From: Boswellia sacra
Lineage: Eukaryota; Streptophyta; Magnoliopsida; Sapindales; Burseraceae
Reading direction: 5' to 3'
Length of the DNA stretch: 64,000 bases
Assembly: GCA_013180625.2 (NCBI GenBank)
Contig: SNVD02006955.1
Location: forward strand, 620,001-684,000
In this document: positions 10,942-22,788 of the stretch, in pieces
Layout: each line of letters opens with the position of its first letter
Numbering within the stretch: position 1 is the first letter of the stretch
Position numbers and translations under genes: made by a program
Notes under the pieces: generated by a model
Seen by the model: the letters and a program-made list of their open reading frames with translations, nothing else
Databases searched by the model: none
What the model was told of the DNA's origin: nothing

Positions 10942-13900
10942 TTAGAAGGGCCACAAATCACCCCAAAAAGATTTTCTGGCAAGCCGATGCAATGTAGGAT
11001 TTTTACTCCGCGTCACAACCACATGGTCAAATGAGCCCTCGGAGCCATCTCGTTTGGTTGATCGACAAACATCCATGGAAACCTGCCTGCCTCTTCGGAC
11101 AGGGCTGAAGACAATCCTTCCCCAGCCACCACCAAGATCTGCACGGGCTGTTTCCTCTTCGTCATCTTCCTCCTCGTTTTGATATTTGTCATTATCATCA
11201 ACACCATCATTCTCAGTAACATCAGAGTCATAATAAATTGAATCTACTCTCTGAAGTGGCTTATCTTCAGCTTCAGCTTGTAATTTAATTAGATCCTCTG
11301 ACATGACGACCAAAAGACAAAACGTCAACATGAACACACCAAAACACGCGAGAGAGAGAAAATCAGAGCGTGCAGCAATCAAGGATGCTAATAAAATTGC
11401 ACTCCACCAATCATTTCACTACAAATAGTTGCTCAAGATGAGTAGAATAAAACATTTGAGACATACCATAGTCAATTTCAAGATCTTCCAGATTTCTTTT
11501 AGCACGCTGCTCCTTGAAAGTATCGAATTTTATACCATCAAGAGGCCAAGGTTCTCTGGACAAGTTAAGCAAAATAAAACCCAATTAGCAAAATTCACAA
11601 AGGGTTGATTCAGTAATGCTACTTAAAATTATTCTGAGGCTGTGTTATATTTGACAAACGCACTCATAGAATCAATAGGCATCAATATGCATTGTTGGAC
11701 TCCCAGTAGTGGTTGACTACAGTTATAATTTATGCCCACAAGACTCCTAAATCTCCAACATCTCCAATAATTGCCCCACAATTACATCTGCATCATAGTC
11801 CAACAGCATGGCATTGCAGTCACCATACCCATCTTCCCGAGTCAAGGATATAAAAGGAAAATTTATTGGCCAATCAAATGGCAATTTGAACAACTTTAGT
11901 CTGTAGCAAAGAAATCCATTGCTTGTGATGGCATGGTAAAAGTTGCAGGTTATAAGCTTTGTGGAGAAATTTACTGTAACTTGTTTATATTGAAATCTCT
12001 TTATATAAATAAGAAAATCATCTGTAAATAATCAATGCACAAAATTTGAAAACAACAATCAGGATTACTAACCTAGGTCTCTGCCCTCGTCTGAAAGCAA
12101 CGAAGCAAAATTTCTCATCTTCAAATCCACGTAATGTCTCACCATTTGATTGCTAAAACAAAAAGAAAAAGAAAATCATGGATAAGCTTTAGTTTTAAAA
12201 GCTTTATCTAATAAAGCTATATCAACTATCAAATGTAGTCTAAACAATGTGCTAGTAGCCCTGTCAAAGCAACATGGTAGTGCTGCGATGACAGACTCTG
12301 GCAGATTAACCACCAATGGGTGACAAAGCAAAATGATTATCAACAGAAATGGAATCAATTCCTAATCTGCTCTCATCTAAATTACATGATTTTGCGTGTG
12401 CAGCCCATATGTAAAAGTGGGTCGAGGGGGTACCTTGTATGCTCGCTGTGATGTTGTCCTCTGCAAGCGCTGAACAAAATGACAGTATTTTCCAGAATTC
12501 TCCAATGGGCAACGCCCATCATGGGGGCACTGCAGGAAGAGAACCACATATTTGACAGAAGAATGAGGAGTATAACAAGCAAAAGGATAAGATGGGGACT
12601 GTGGGAGCATAATATCACGGCCCCAAAAAAAAAAAAAATTTCTGTGGAGAAAATTCTACTCACAGGAGCAACTATATGTACACCACTTCTTAGAGTCGCC
12701 AAGTCCTGAGAAGTTTCATTTTTTGCCTCTTTAGATTTACCTTCAGATTTACGGCATTTCTAATAAGACATGAAAATGCTATCAAATAAACATAGGGAGA
12801 GAACAAAAATTGTAAATGACAAACACAATATATTCTCTGCTAAAAATATTGAGTAGGCATCCTAACTGAACTTACCCTCTTCTCCATCCATAATATATGA
12901 GATCGCATCTGAGATATGATACTAGATCCCTGTGGTGTACCTGGTTCAAGTAAAACCTGTTCCAAAATTGAACTCATAGAAAGTCAAGGATACTAGACTG
13001 AAAATCGCAGATATGCAAACTAAACAGCTGACATTTACAAGTACTTCCATAAACCAGGATGGGTTAACATGTAAACCATAGGCTTATTTTCCATGCATAA
13101 CCTAAACTAGTACTGTAGAATCGTCAGAATACTCTATCATTCATAATTATAAAGTGAGATGTGAAACTAACCGATAAGCCTGAAAACCTACCAGAACATC
13201 CCCTGTTAGATCCCAAAGCTGGCGCACTATCGTAATTCGGTCCTTCAATGACGGTATCTCTCCAAGCACATAAGACTTAACTCCATTACAAAGAAAATCA
13301 ACATTAATCAGCACCAGCCAAAGACCACATATTATGAAGACTTTCATAAGTGCAACAATTTCGAAAGTAGTTTATCCAATAAAAACATGTTAGAGCTGAG
13401 ATCCATGCCAAGGCAAAACATAATAACCTCAGGGCAAGCACAAGTAAAGAATCTTGGAGAATATGACTTACAGCAATTACAAGGTCGTGTTGCCTCTCAC
13501 ACTTATTAATATCTTTAGTTAATGCTTGAATGCTACTGTAGCTACGAATAAGGGGCAAATTCTTCAGGCCTAACACAATTATATGACATATTAATTCCAA
13601 TCATACATGACAAGTAACTTCAAACAAAAGTATAGCTGAAAGAAGACAAAAACAAATGCGCGTAGAAACCTAATAATCTTCAGAAAACAAACAGAATGTC
13701 TCTTAGATACATGTGGAGTAATATTTAAAATGCACGCAAATACAGCAAGTTATATGATGATTTAATTTATATACCTAGCCTTCCACCACTAGAAAGGATG
13801 CCCCACAATGTCCTTAATTATAGTAACATAAGGAAACGGTCTGGACTGCAATATTGATGAACAAATTGCAGTCTTAGCTAGACTATATCACAAATTTATA

Positions 13901-14989
13901 ATGATGTTAATTTCCAAGTAAATCACAGACCATAATATCATGAGGTCATGTTTTGTTCATGAATCCTGAGATTCCACAATATCCAAGTCCAATATGATAA
14001 CCACTTTTACCTATCATGCATATTTCTACCCGTAGCTAATCAACTGAAAATTAAAAGTTGCAGATTGGTACCCTGTACAAGGCTCTGACCTGCACGCTGC
14101 ATTGATTGGGATGGTTCCACGAAATTCACTTTTTCCACACACCGAGGCCAGACTTCTTGCAATGCCCTATGAAAATTTGTTTAAATTACAATTAAGCTCA
14201 ATTCTACAAGAAAGAAAAGAAAAACCATCTCACCTATCTCAATCTGCTAAAAAAAATCATTGGTACACAAACAAACCCAGTTCTCACCAGAAAGCTGAAC
14301 CAGTGCCAGCACCAAAATCCAATACGCTGACAGGCGAGAAACCTGGTAACCTCTTACGAACCTAAAAATCAAAAGTAAAGTATTATCATAAAAGCACTCT
14401 AATCTTCTCAGCTTGATCATAAACCCAATTCTTTGTTAACAACAAAACAAGCATAAAGTTTCCCAGCTAGCTAATTTCAATCATCAGGACCTCATATAGG
14501 ACTCTATAACAAGCAGAGTAAACAGCTGGCATTCTTGAAGCAACATAAGCAATGGTCTCATTGTCTCTGTACGTGAGACCAATATCTCCATAAGCGCTCT
14601 TGATCTTCCAGCGCTTGGATTGTTCCATAGACTTCAAAGGGTCCTCAAAAAGCTCCTTTGATGTGGATTCTGTTAGCATCAGATTCACGCCCTTGATTTC
14701 GCTGAACGACTCCGACAACCTCAACACTTTCCTCTTCATGTGCGGCTCTTCTTGCTCTATATAGATTTTTTAAAACAAAAATATAAACTCCGTATTAAAA
14801 ACGTATAAAAAAAATTGATTTTGCATATGTTTAGACAAACTTTTTTCTTGGCTAACCACGGAGGTATCTTTTAATAGCGCGACGGAGGCGGACGGGGACG
14901 ACGAGGCACCGCTCCGATTGTTTGGCGGCGGAGCGGAGGGTTTCCGATGTCAACAGTTTCTGAGTTGTTTCAGGGATTAGTCTAGCCAT
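10942..14989 (-). CDS. METTL17/Rsm22-family mitochondrial ribosome assembly factor
   Basis: Twelve exons (14857-14989, 14491-14756, 14288-14361, 14072-14166, 13472-13569, 13192-13275, 12876-12956, 12664-12759, 12434-12529, 12073-12152, 11467-11555, 10942-11297) join in frame to 515 residues. The N-terminus MARLIPETTQKLL starts in a small upstream exon. A class I methyltransferase-like core carries the SAM-loop SVLDFGAGTGSAFW at about residues 140-155. Cysteines in KCRK and CPHDGRCPLENSGKYCHF match the iron-sulfur ligand region described for METTL17. This family binds the mitochondrial small ribosomal subunit during assembly, so a mitochondrial location is expected, although I did not establish a targeting peptide. 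An acidic Asp/Glu-rich stretch precedes the conserved GRIVFSPVRRG segment and the C-terminus. I recall At1g64600 as the probable Arabidopsis relative. The family call is firm. Confidence 0.9.
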
Positions 14990-15270
14990 TTTCTGCTGCC
15001 GCTGGTGGTGGTGGTCCTGGTGGGCGTCGGTGAGTCAGAGCGAGTCGATTCGAGGTTTTGAGGCTTCCGTTGGGGTTTAGGGGAATAGGTAGGGTTTTAG
15101 GACTTCTGGGCCCATTATGGGCCCTCAAAAGGTCCAATTCATGTTGGATCAACTCAGGAGAAGAGAGTTCATTTGAACCATGGGCTTCGGCCCAAACTTA
15201 TAGCGAGCTGTCTACGGACCACTGCAAGTGCCCTCCTTGAGTAACGTCTCAGGCACAGAAGTCAGCAATA

Positions 15271-15460
15271 ATATTGGGCTTACGACATTCATGTAACATA
15301 AATTTTACGATATGACATGACAGTTTAAGTGACAGAATCTTATTGGAGATGTAACTTCTTTAATCTATTTTTATTTTTTTCTTCTCCAATGAATTTAGTC
15401 ATGTAGGTTGTCATATTATGCTATAAAGTTTAGGTTGTATGAATGTTATAAGTCTAATAT
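15271..15460. mobile_element. Candidate MITE (~190 bp) with inverted ends
   Basis: The left end atattgggcttacgacattc, continuing atgtaacataaattttac, is matched by the right end read on the other strand (atattagacttataacattc, then atacaacctaaactttat). An internal inverted pair (cttattggagatg / cttctccaatgaat) adds to the hairpin. It is non-coding. Confidence 0.7.
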
Positions 15461-16039
15461 CACTCATAAGTCAATCACAGTTAATTGCTATCATCATGAT
15501 TGCTCTTCCAATAACAATTTCCTATTCTGTTTTCCAAAATAAATTAATAGAAAATTTTCATGTTAATTAAAAAATTATGAATACTAATTCTATCGAGGTA
15601 TTTTTATTAAAGAAAACTTATTAAGAGATAAATTTCTGATCAAGGGAGTGTAAGCTTAATTTACTAGTTAATTTGGCAGGAGAATGATAAAAATAAAACT
15701 AAGTAATGTTAATTATGTATAAGAGAGTCTCAAGTACTTCTGGAATTCAATTACCAATATAGTTTAACTTAATTGTATATCTTAATCTCATCAGCTCCCA
15801 TTACAAGGATAAAATTGGAACTAAAAATTATAGTAAATTTTGGGGCAATTATATCTGGGATTTACCTTTTCTTTTGACCAAAAACAACTCTCCTCCACAA
15901 ACGTCTCTTACCTTTTTTTTTTTTTTTTAATTCCTTCTTGTTCTATGTATAACAACCAATTTTGATCGATAAAAATTGTTTATCACCTTTTTTATTTTTA
16001 GATGCATAGCAGCCATTTATCTTCATGGACAGTGACTGT

Positions 16040-16225
16040 AAAAATTTGAGTCGTGCTATAGTATTGTAGCGTATAAAAATCGTAAATACACTTTTAAAAA
16101 TCGTAATCCATCTGAAAAAAATTGTATTTACGACTTTTACATATTTTCCATTTACGACTTTTGTACACTTTTTTATATACAACTTTTATTCATTCGTTTA
16201 CGATTTTTACACACATGTACCGTAG
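16040..16225. repeat. Cluster of ACGACTTTT / AAAATCGTA motifs
   Basis: At least six copies of a nine- to ten-base motif occur in both orientations: aaaaatcgtaa (twice, about 16074-16105), tttacgactttt (twice, about 16128-16165), tacaactttt (about 16178) and tttacgattttt (about 16197). The arrangement makes the segment partly self-complementary. It may be the core of a decayed foldback transposon; no protein is encoded. Confidence 0.6.
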
Positions 16226-16756
16226 TTTTTCCCGTAAAAATTAATATATCCCCGCCGCTCTTTAATCATTAAACTATTACAATCCAATCATTAATACAAA
16301 TTATAGGATACCCTCTAGGGTTTTAATATCAGTTAGTCAAAAACCTTATTTGATAAAAGAAAAATATGCCAATAAAATAAACTTAAAAATTAAATTCATC
16401 AAATATATGAATAGTAATCTCTTTCCTAATCTATTTTGAGATTATTTATTAAATCTCTTTCCTAATCTGGTTTGAAAGTAATTATAAACCATAAAGTTAC
16501 AAATTCATCGTTAATTATATGAAAAATGGGGGCTGTTGAGACCAAAATTGGGTGCTAACAGTACTCTGTATACAACAGTGCATGTTATATGTTATGTGCA
16601 TGAGCGGGGCATGTCAACAAGCGAAAAAAGCAATATAATGGCCCCTTACCCTGAGAAATATAGGTGAGATGGGAGCAGAGCACAAGATATCACATGATAG
16701 AGCAAACCACAATGGTCACACAAATGGTCGTGCTATCTATATATATAGAAAGAGAA

Positions 16757-16778
16757 AGAGAGAGAGAGAGAGAGAGAG
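16757..16778. repeat. AG dinucleotide microsatellite
   Basis: An uninterrupted AG run of about 11 units lies within a wider GA-rich stretch (16748-16795). Confidence 0.9.
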
Positions 16779-17934
16779 TCAAAGAGAGATGAGAGACAGA
16801 CAAATTTATATATAGAGGAACAGCTGAAGAGGATATATATTCCCATAGAAAGAAAGCTCGAGTGACCAAGTCCTGCTTCTGCATGCATGCATGTGCACCT
16901 GTCCAGCATCACTAAATGTCAATCTACCAAAAACTTAAAGAGCCTACAGAGACCCAAAGTTAAAAAGTCTGTTGAAAGCTAGGGTTTCTGTAACAGGCTT
17001 TAAAGTTGGTGTTGCATTTTTGCTTCTGTGTATGAACAGTCAACCGTCCTAATTAATTTGACCACTTGATTGGAATGAATAGGATTGTTTTGGGAATGCA
17101 AACAAGTTGCTACTTGCTATAGCTATTATCAATCACACTAGGACTAGAGAGTGCAAAAAAATACAAAACATAGTAATGATACCACACTAGAGAAAGAGAG
17201 GCTTTCACTTGCATTTTTTATTTTCCTTTTCCTCGAACGCATGTTTCCCTCCCACCACCAAAACGTCTTGACGCATGTTAGTAGGCCCAGAGCATTACTC
17301 TAAAGATACTCTTCAAAAATCAACCACCACATGGTACAAACCGACCCCATGTTCTTATTGCTCGCCCCACTTAATTATTCCCCTTCTCTTCTGATCATCA
17401 AATTGAAATTTATAATTTGAATTGATTAGGGTTTCCAGGTACTTTCGTTTCCAATCAACCTACATTATTAACAAACTAAACTCTGCCCATAATCATTGTA
17501 TAATTATATATGACAAGATGATAATAATCTAACTAATGAGCATTTAGCATTGTTAAGTATTTAACAAAAACCCCATTAGTATATTAAAGTCGATGGATAT
17601 CTCAGAAATTGCCTAAAACATCTGGCCAACTATAAGAAAACCACATTTATATAGTACGTACATACATTTAACTTTTGTTTATGTAACTACAATTATCTAT
17701 AAATCTACTAGCTTATACATTGTCTAAATATATATTATAGTATAGATTGTTTGTATACATATATATATATATATTTCTGATCTGATCTGTTCCTCCTCCT
17801 CGATCGCTACCTCTGATCTCCTCAATTGATCATGTAACATTGTAATGTACGAACAACTAATTAAAGACTTCTTTTTTGCCCTTCGTTTCTAAACTTATCT
17901 GCTCTACTTTTTTATATTATATTTTTCTCATTTT

Positions 17935-19874
17935 TTACTCTAAGGCGCTGCTGAGTGAATGTACACCGAAAACTGCTTTAGGGTCTCTGGAAACCAAGAG
18001 TTCAGACGCGGCCCATAATCGTGCAGCTTCGTTTGAGTTGGCTCCCAATTTAGACGGCCAAGCTTCGTTGCAGTCGGCGAAGTACTTTCCAGAAACGTTT
18101 TGCAATCTGGGATGAATTGCAACGTAACAAGTAGTAGCAGCAGCCTAGGAAACAATCAATGAAATGAAACACAAATATTTAATAATCATCAACAACCGAA
18201 CCAAAATGATTCATAAATTTATAAATTAATGGATTATATATAACATATATATATATAGCTTTTACCTGAGGAATGGTCTTCAAGAGCTTTGAGGTCAAGA
18301 AGAATACGAGATCTGCAATATGTAATGAATTGAATTGAATTGAATTTATAAAACAATTAAGAAGTTTCTATTCTAATTAGCAAAAGAAACTGATGAGTTA
18401 CGTTGTTTGATTGTATATAGTAATAGTACCAGTGATGAAGCCTTCTCGTTCTCTAGTAAGTCGTGTTCTCACGATCCCAGGATGAACACAATTCACAGTC
18501 ACGTTGGCATCCATTTGCTTCAATATAAACAACAAAATCGGGTGATTGAAAAACCATAAACTAATCAATTAAATTGAAAGGAAAACAACAAATTTCGCTT
18601 TTTCTCTTTCATCCAGAATCATAAAATAAAGTTATATAAAATGAAATGAACGTACACTACAGTGATAGTATTGGAGTATACCTTGAGTCTCTGAGCAAGC
18701 TCCTTGGTGTGCAAAACGTTAGCGAGCTTCGAGAGAGCATATGCACGTGTCGCATCGTAATGACTGGAGACAAGGGAGTCAAAAATTTCAATAAAAAACA
18801 AAGACCAGAAACAAAAACAAAGTCAAATCCTATCATTAATTTCATCACCATCACTCATCAGTCCTAATTAATTATTTAATTAAAATTTAAAAATCTACCT
18901 TTTGCTTCGGGATATCTCGGAGAGATATCGGATCATATCGCCGGAGAACCAGCCGTGAATGCTCGAGGACACATTCACTATCCGGCCTTGAACGCCGGTT
19001 GCTTTTGCCGTGTCAGTCATCTTCTTCAGTAACAGTTTAGTCAATAAGAAATGACCTAAAAATTCGTCAAATACTTGATCGATCAAGATATACGTATGCA
19101 TATATATGACAGGGTAATCAATTTGTTATTAGATATAATGAACAATAATTACCTAGATAATTAGTGGCGAAGGTCATCTCGATACCATGTTCAGATATTG
19201 CATGCTGGTGTGCAAACTTTCCAGCGTTGTTTCTAGATCAAAGAAAATATGAAATGATTATAAAGACTAGAGACTTGTTTCTTTTAAGGTTGCGTTTGGT
19301 TGCGGAAAAGTTTTAAGCAAAACAAGACCCTGAAACTAAAAACTTCTTAGTTAATTTCTCTACTTTCTCAGCAATCAAACAGAAAACAAATAAAAGGAAA
19401 GTGATATACACGTACATGAGGAGATTGAGCGGTAAGTTGCGAGACTCGAACTCTGCAACGAAGTTTCGAACGGAGTTGAGAGAGCTAAGATCAAGAGCCA
19501 TAACAAAAATCTCAGACCCTGGACACTCGGACAGGATACGCGCCTTCGCCTCCTCTGCAGCTTTGAGACTCCGAGCCGGTATCACTAGCCTCGCCCCTCG
19601 CTTCGCCAACACCCGAGCCGTCTCCGCTCCTATTCCTGACGTGGCACCTTCACAAACAGACCAAAAAAGAAAATAAAAAATCAACCTCTCCGCGGTCATC
19701 AAAGACAAGAGGATCATTAATATTCATCACCAGAGAAATAAGAGGCTTACCGGTAATGATGGCGGTAATGGAACGCAAATCAGGACAGTTCTCCGTGACT
19801 TGCTCGGCGGTGGACTTGGAGCCGTAGCCGCTAGCTCCAGCGGAGCCGATAAGGTACTTGACAGTTTCCAGCAT
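17935..19874 (-). CDS. Short-chain dehydrogenase/reductase (retinol dehydrogenase/TIC32-like)
   Basis: Eight exons (19751-19874, 19416-19647, 19153-19232, 18899-19055, 18682-18763, 18430-18517, 18266-18312, 17935-18144) join to 339 residues. This is a classical-type SDR using NAD(P)H. The Rossmann cofactor motif TGATSGIG sits at about residue 41, NNAG at about 120, the catalytic Ser region in VNVSSSIHG, and the catalytic pair in YALSK. HPGIVRT follows, as in the retinol dehydrogenase/TIC32-like subgroup. The substrate cannot be read from the sequence. There is no clear transit peptide; the N-terminus MLETVKYLIGSAGASGYGS is short and weakly hydrophobic. I recall At1g64590 and At4g24050 as probable Arabidopsis relatives. 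A small MITE-like insertion lies in the second intron. Confidence 0.92.
19294..19380. mobile_element. Small MITE-like insertion in SDR intron 2
   Basis: The left end gtttggttgcggaaaag is matched by the right end ctttctcagcaatcaaac read inverted (gtttgattgctgagaaag). The unit is under 100 bp, non-coding and lies wholly inside the intron between exons 2 and 3 of the SDR gene, so it should not change the protein. Confidence 0.65.
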
Positions 19875-20814
19875 CTCCGATGAATTAGTTGGAAAATTCT
19901 AAAGGGTTTGGATGGTTCAAAAATGGCTCGTTCTTCCTCTGTAAGTTTGTTTTCGTGGCTTGGGATTTGTGAGTGAGTTGGGGCGTGGAATCAAAACAAC
20001 ATAACAAACGAGAGCCGAGAGCAAGAGGGGATTAAGCAGAAGTACGTGGCGTTGCAGGCGTTGTAGTAACACCAGAGCAGGCTTTGAGAGTAGAGCTTAT
20101 GAGGAAACAACTAACAAGGCAATAAAAGAGTTGGCTTGTTTGTCAGATTTTGCTGGCGACGCCGCTTTGCATTGAAGGGAGATTGCTTTGCTTTGATTCG
20201 CGTTGGAAATATTGATCAGGGAAAGAGAGAGAGTGAAAAATGTGATTACTGGTTAAGAGGCTAAAGGGGAAAGAGATCGGTTTTATAATGGTACGATTAA
20301 AGGTGGAGAATCAATTAAATTTTAATTAAGAGATAGAGAGAGAGAAACAGAGGATAAGATATTTGGCTTCGTATTGCCATTGCCATTCATCCATCGCCAC
20401 CGTGCATGATTCACGATTGATTCACCTCTCATTATAATTATAATTATAATTTTATTAATCGACACTGTTTACTCAATATTAGTTGTTTAATTATTTGTCT
20501 ATTTTATATAATTTCAAATTATATAATAATGGGTTTAAGGATCATGATTTCAAGAAATCGGGCCGATTCATCGCCAGTCAAATTGCAGTCAGTTTGACCT
20601 TCCTCTTGGGTTTCATGACTAATGACACCATCATGATGTTGTAACATAAGAATCATCAGTCTATCATTCACTCGTTCATGAACTTCTTTTTTTTTTTTTC
20701 TTTTAAGAAAAATTTTATCGGAAAAAAGAAAGAAACTCAATATAATTATTTGAATTTGATAGAAATGAATAAAATATGTATCCTAATATAAACTCCAATT
20801 TAATAATTTCGTTA

Positions 20815-21225
20815 AGAGCATATTTATTTCAGCTTCTCTATTGGTTAAAAGAGTTTTTTTAGTATTAAAATTTTTTTTAAATTTTTTAAAATTATTTGAC
20901 TGTCATCTAAAGAAAAACTTATAAGTAATTAAAAAAGTCGTTTTATATCTTTTAAGATAAGATCAAAATTAAGGCTTTTGAAATTTTTTTTGAGTTTTTT
21001 TAAGTTGTAAAATATTAAAATTACTCTTACCATATTATAAATTACTTACCTTATCCTTTCTTTTTTTAAATTATTTTGATAATATAACATTAATAATTAC
21101 TCGTATATTTATTCAATCAAACAACTAATAACTTTTTTTTATAAAAACTCAATTTTTATAAACTCTATTTTAATAAGATCTACTTTAATAAACTTTACTA
21201 CGAGAAGCTGAAATAAACGAGTTTT
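20815..21225. mobile_element. Candidate DNA transposon (~410 bp) with 16-bp perfect inverted ends
   Basis: tttatttcagcttctc at 20823-20838 is exactly inverted at 21202-21217 (gagaagctgaaataaa), with partial matching outwards. The interior is AT-rich and non-coding, as in a non-autonomous element. Confidence 0.7.
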
Positions 21226-22758
21226 AATATTAGAACGAAAATTCTAAATCTTAAAATTCTACATTTCTTTTGTGTTTGGATTTCTTCATAAATATAGAAT
21301 CAGATCTCATATTAAAGCTTTTTAAATTAGTATCTAATTATAGATTTAATTGAATATTTAATAAATACAATCATGTTATAATACATCTGTCTACTAAACT
21401 TAAAATAGAGAGTGATAAGTGTAGATTTTATTTGTAAGAAAAATTTCTGAATGATAAATAATGCTATGGTCTATTTTAGATTCTTATGGTATAAAATAAT
21501 GAGATAATATTATACATCAATATTTAAATGTGGATCAGATTTTTTTACAATTAAATTATTTACTTTTACTTATTGAGTTAGAATCTTTAAGATTTGTACG
21601 CAAATGCAGGGCAATTGAGAGGCAACTATTTAATGAATTAAAAAGTGGAAGAGTGATGTGCTTTGACAAGCGTGAGGCGATGGTTGGTTGAGAAGAAGTC
21701 GGCGATTAATGAAATGGGAAATGGAAGACTCGAGCATCTAGGTGAAAAGTGCTGGATGAGATGAAAGAATCGTCAAAGAGAATCGCACGTGAGGGTTTCA
21801 TATCGGTCAATCCTACGGCCTCGGATACGGCATTTTCTCGGGATATAAAACTTAACGCGGTCAATCACGTATTCATTCCTGTTCAAACTTCAGGCTCAAC
21901 CCTTACCCTTAGCCACTGCCGTAGCCATGTGGATGTATACTAACATTATGTTATTTTCATTTAAAATCTTTGGGTTCTTAACAATAAATAGTCAAATTAT
22001 ATTAGTTCTTACTAAGCTAACGAACATTTATGCCTCCGAGGTTTGGTTCAAGTGACAAAATTTGAGTTTAGGATATCTGGTTAGACACACGATGTTTGAC
22101 TCGAGTAGCGTCATTAAATTAAATCTTGGTATTTATCGACACTTTGACATTGTGGCCCGTAAGGTAATCCTCAATCGATGTTGAACACGTTTGATGTTAA
22201 GAATAAAAGAAATCGAGATTTAACTAACATTCAATATAAACCTAATCTTAAATAATTTTTATTGACTCTCTGTAAAGTTTTAAAAGAAGTTCCTTTAAAT
22301 ATTGTGCTTATTAACTTGGTATACAATAGTGTACATAAAACACTTACACATGGATGCCCAAGTTGGCCGGGTTGTAATTATTGAAGACAGATGACTAATC
22401 TATTATATTTTTCTCCGAACTTGGATATCATCTCTCAATCATGGATTCAATATAATTGTAGAATGCATGATAGAGTTGTTGTCTAGCGTGTCTAAAATAA
22501 TAAGAACAACTAGAGGAAGTTGATTGATTGTAGAAAACCTAAGCCAAATGATAAACATGAAAACCAGGGGTAGCTTATGATAAAGCAAAGGGAGTATATG
22601 ATTTGTTCGGGTACGTTTGATGCTGCAATCGTGTCATAATTTTGGGAAAAGGTGGGTAGGGCCTAAATGAGCCAAAAGAGTTTAATTAATTAATGCAATG
22701 CAGCCATATATGTAAAGGAAAAGAGGTCGTGAAAATTCAGCTTTTTGGAGCACTTGTA

Positions 22759-22788
22759 CAGGCCCCGTGCCCCATGCGGGGGGCCGTG
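22759..22788. repeat. GC-rich inverted repeat in AT-rich DNA
   Basis: ggccccgtgccccatgcggg followed by gggccgtg can pair GGCCCC with GGGGCC across a short loop. It stands out because the surrounding kilobase is AT-rich. Function unknown; it is too short for a microRNA precursor call. Confidence 0.5.

Larger units (their letters stand above)
14990..17934. other. Intergenic region between METTL17-like and SDR genes
   Basis: This contains the METTL17-like promoter side (GC-richer up to about 15240), a foldback element (15271-15460), a poly-T run near 15912-15928, a cluster of ACGACTTTT-type motifs (about 16040-16225) and an AG microsatellite (16757-16778). No gene is supported; the short frames show no domains. 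Confidence 0.55.

Noticed and set aside
16860..16910. Possible microRNA164-like segment (cctgcttctgcatgcatg)
   Set aside because: It matches the known mature sequence only partly and no stem partner is seen nearby.
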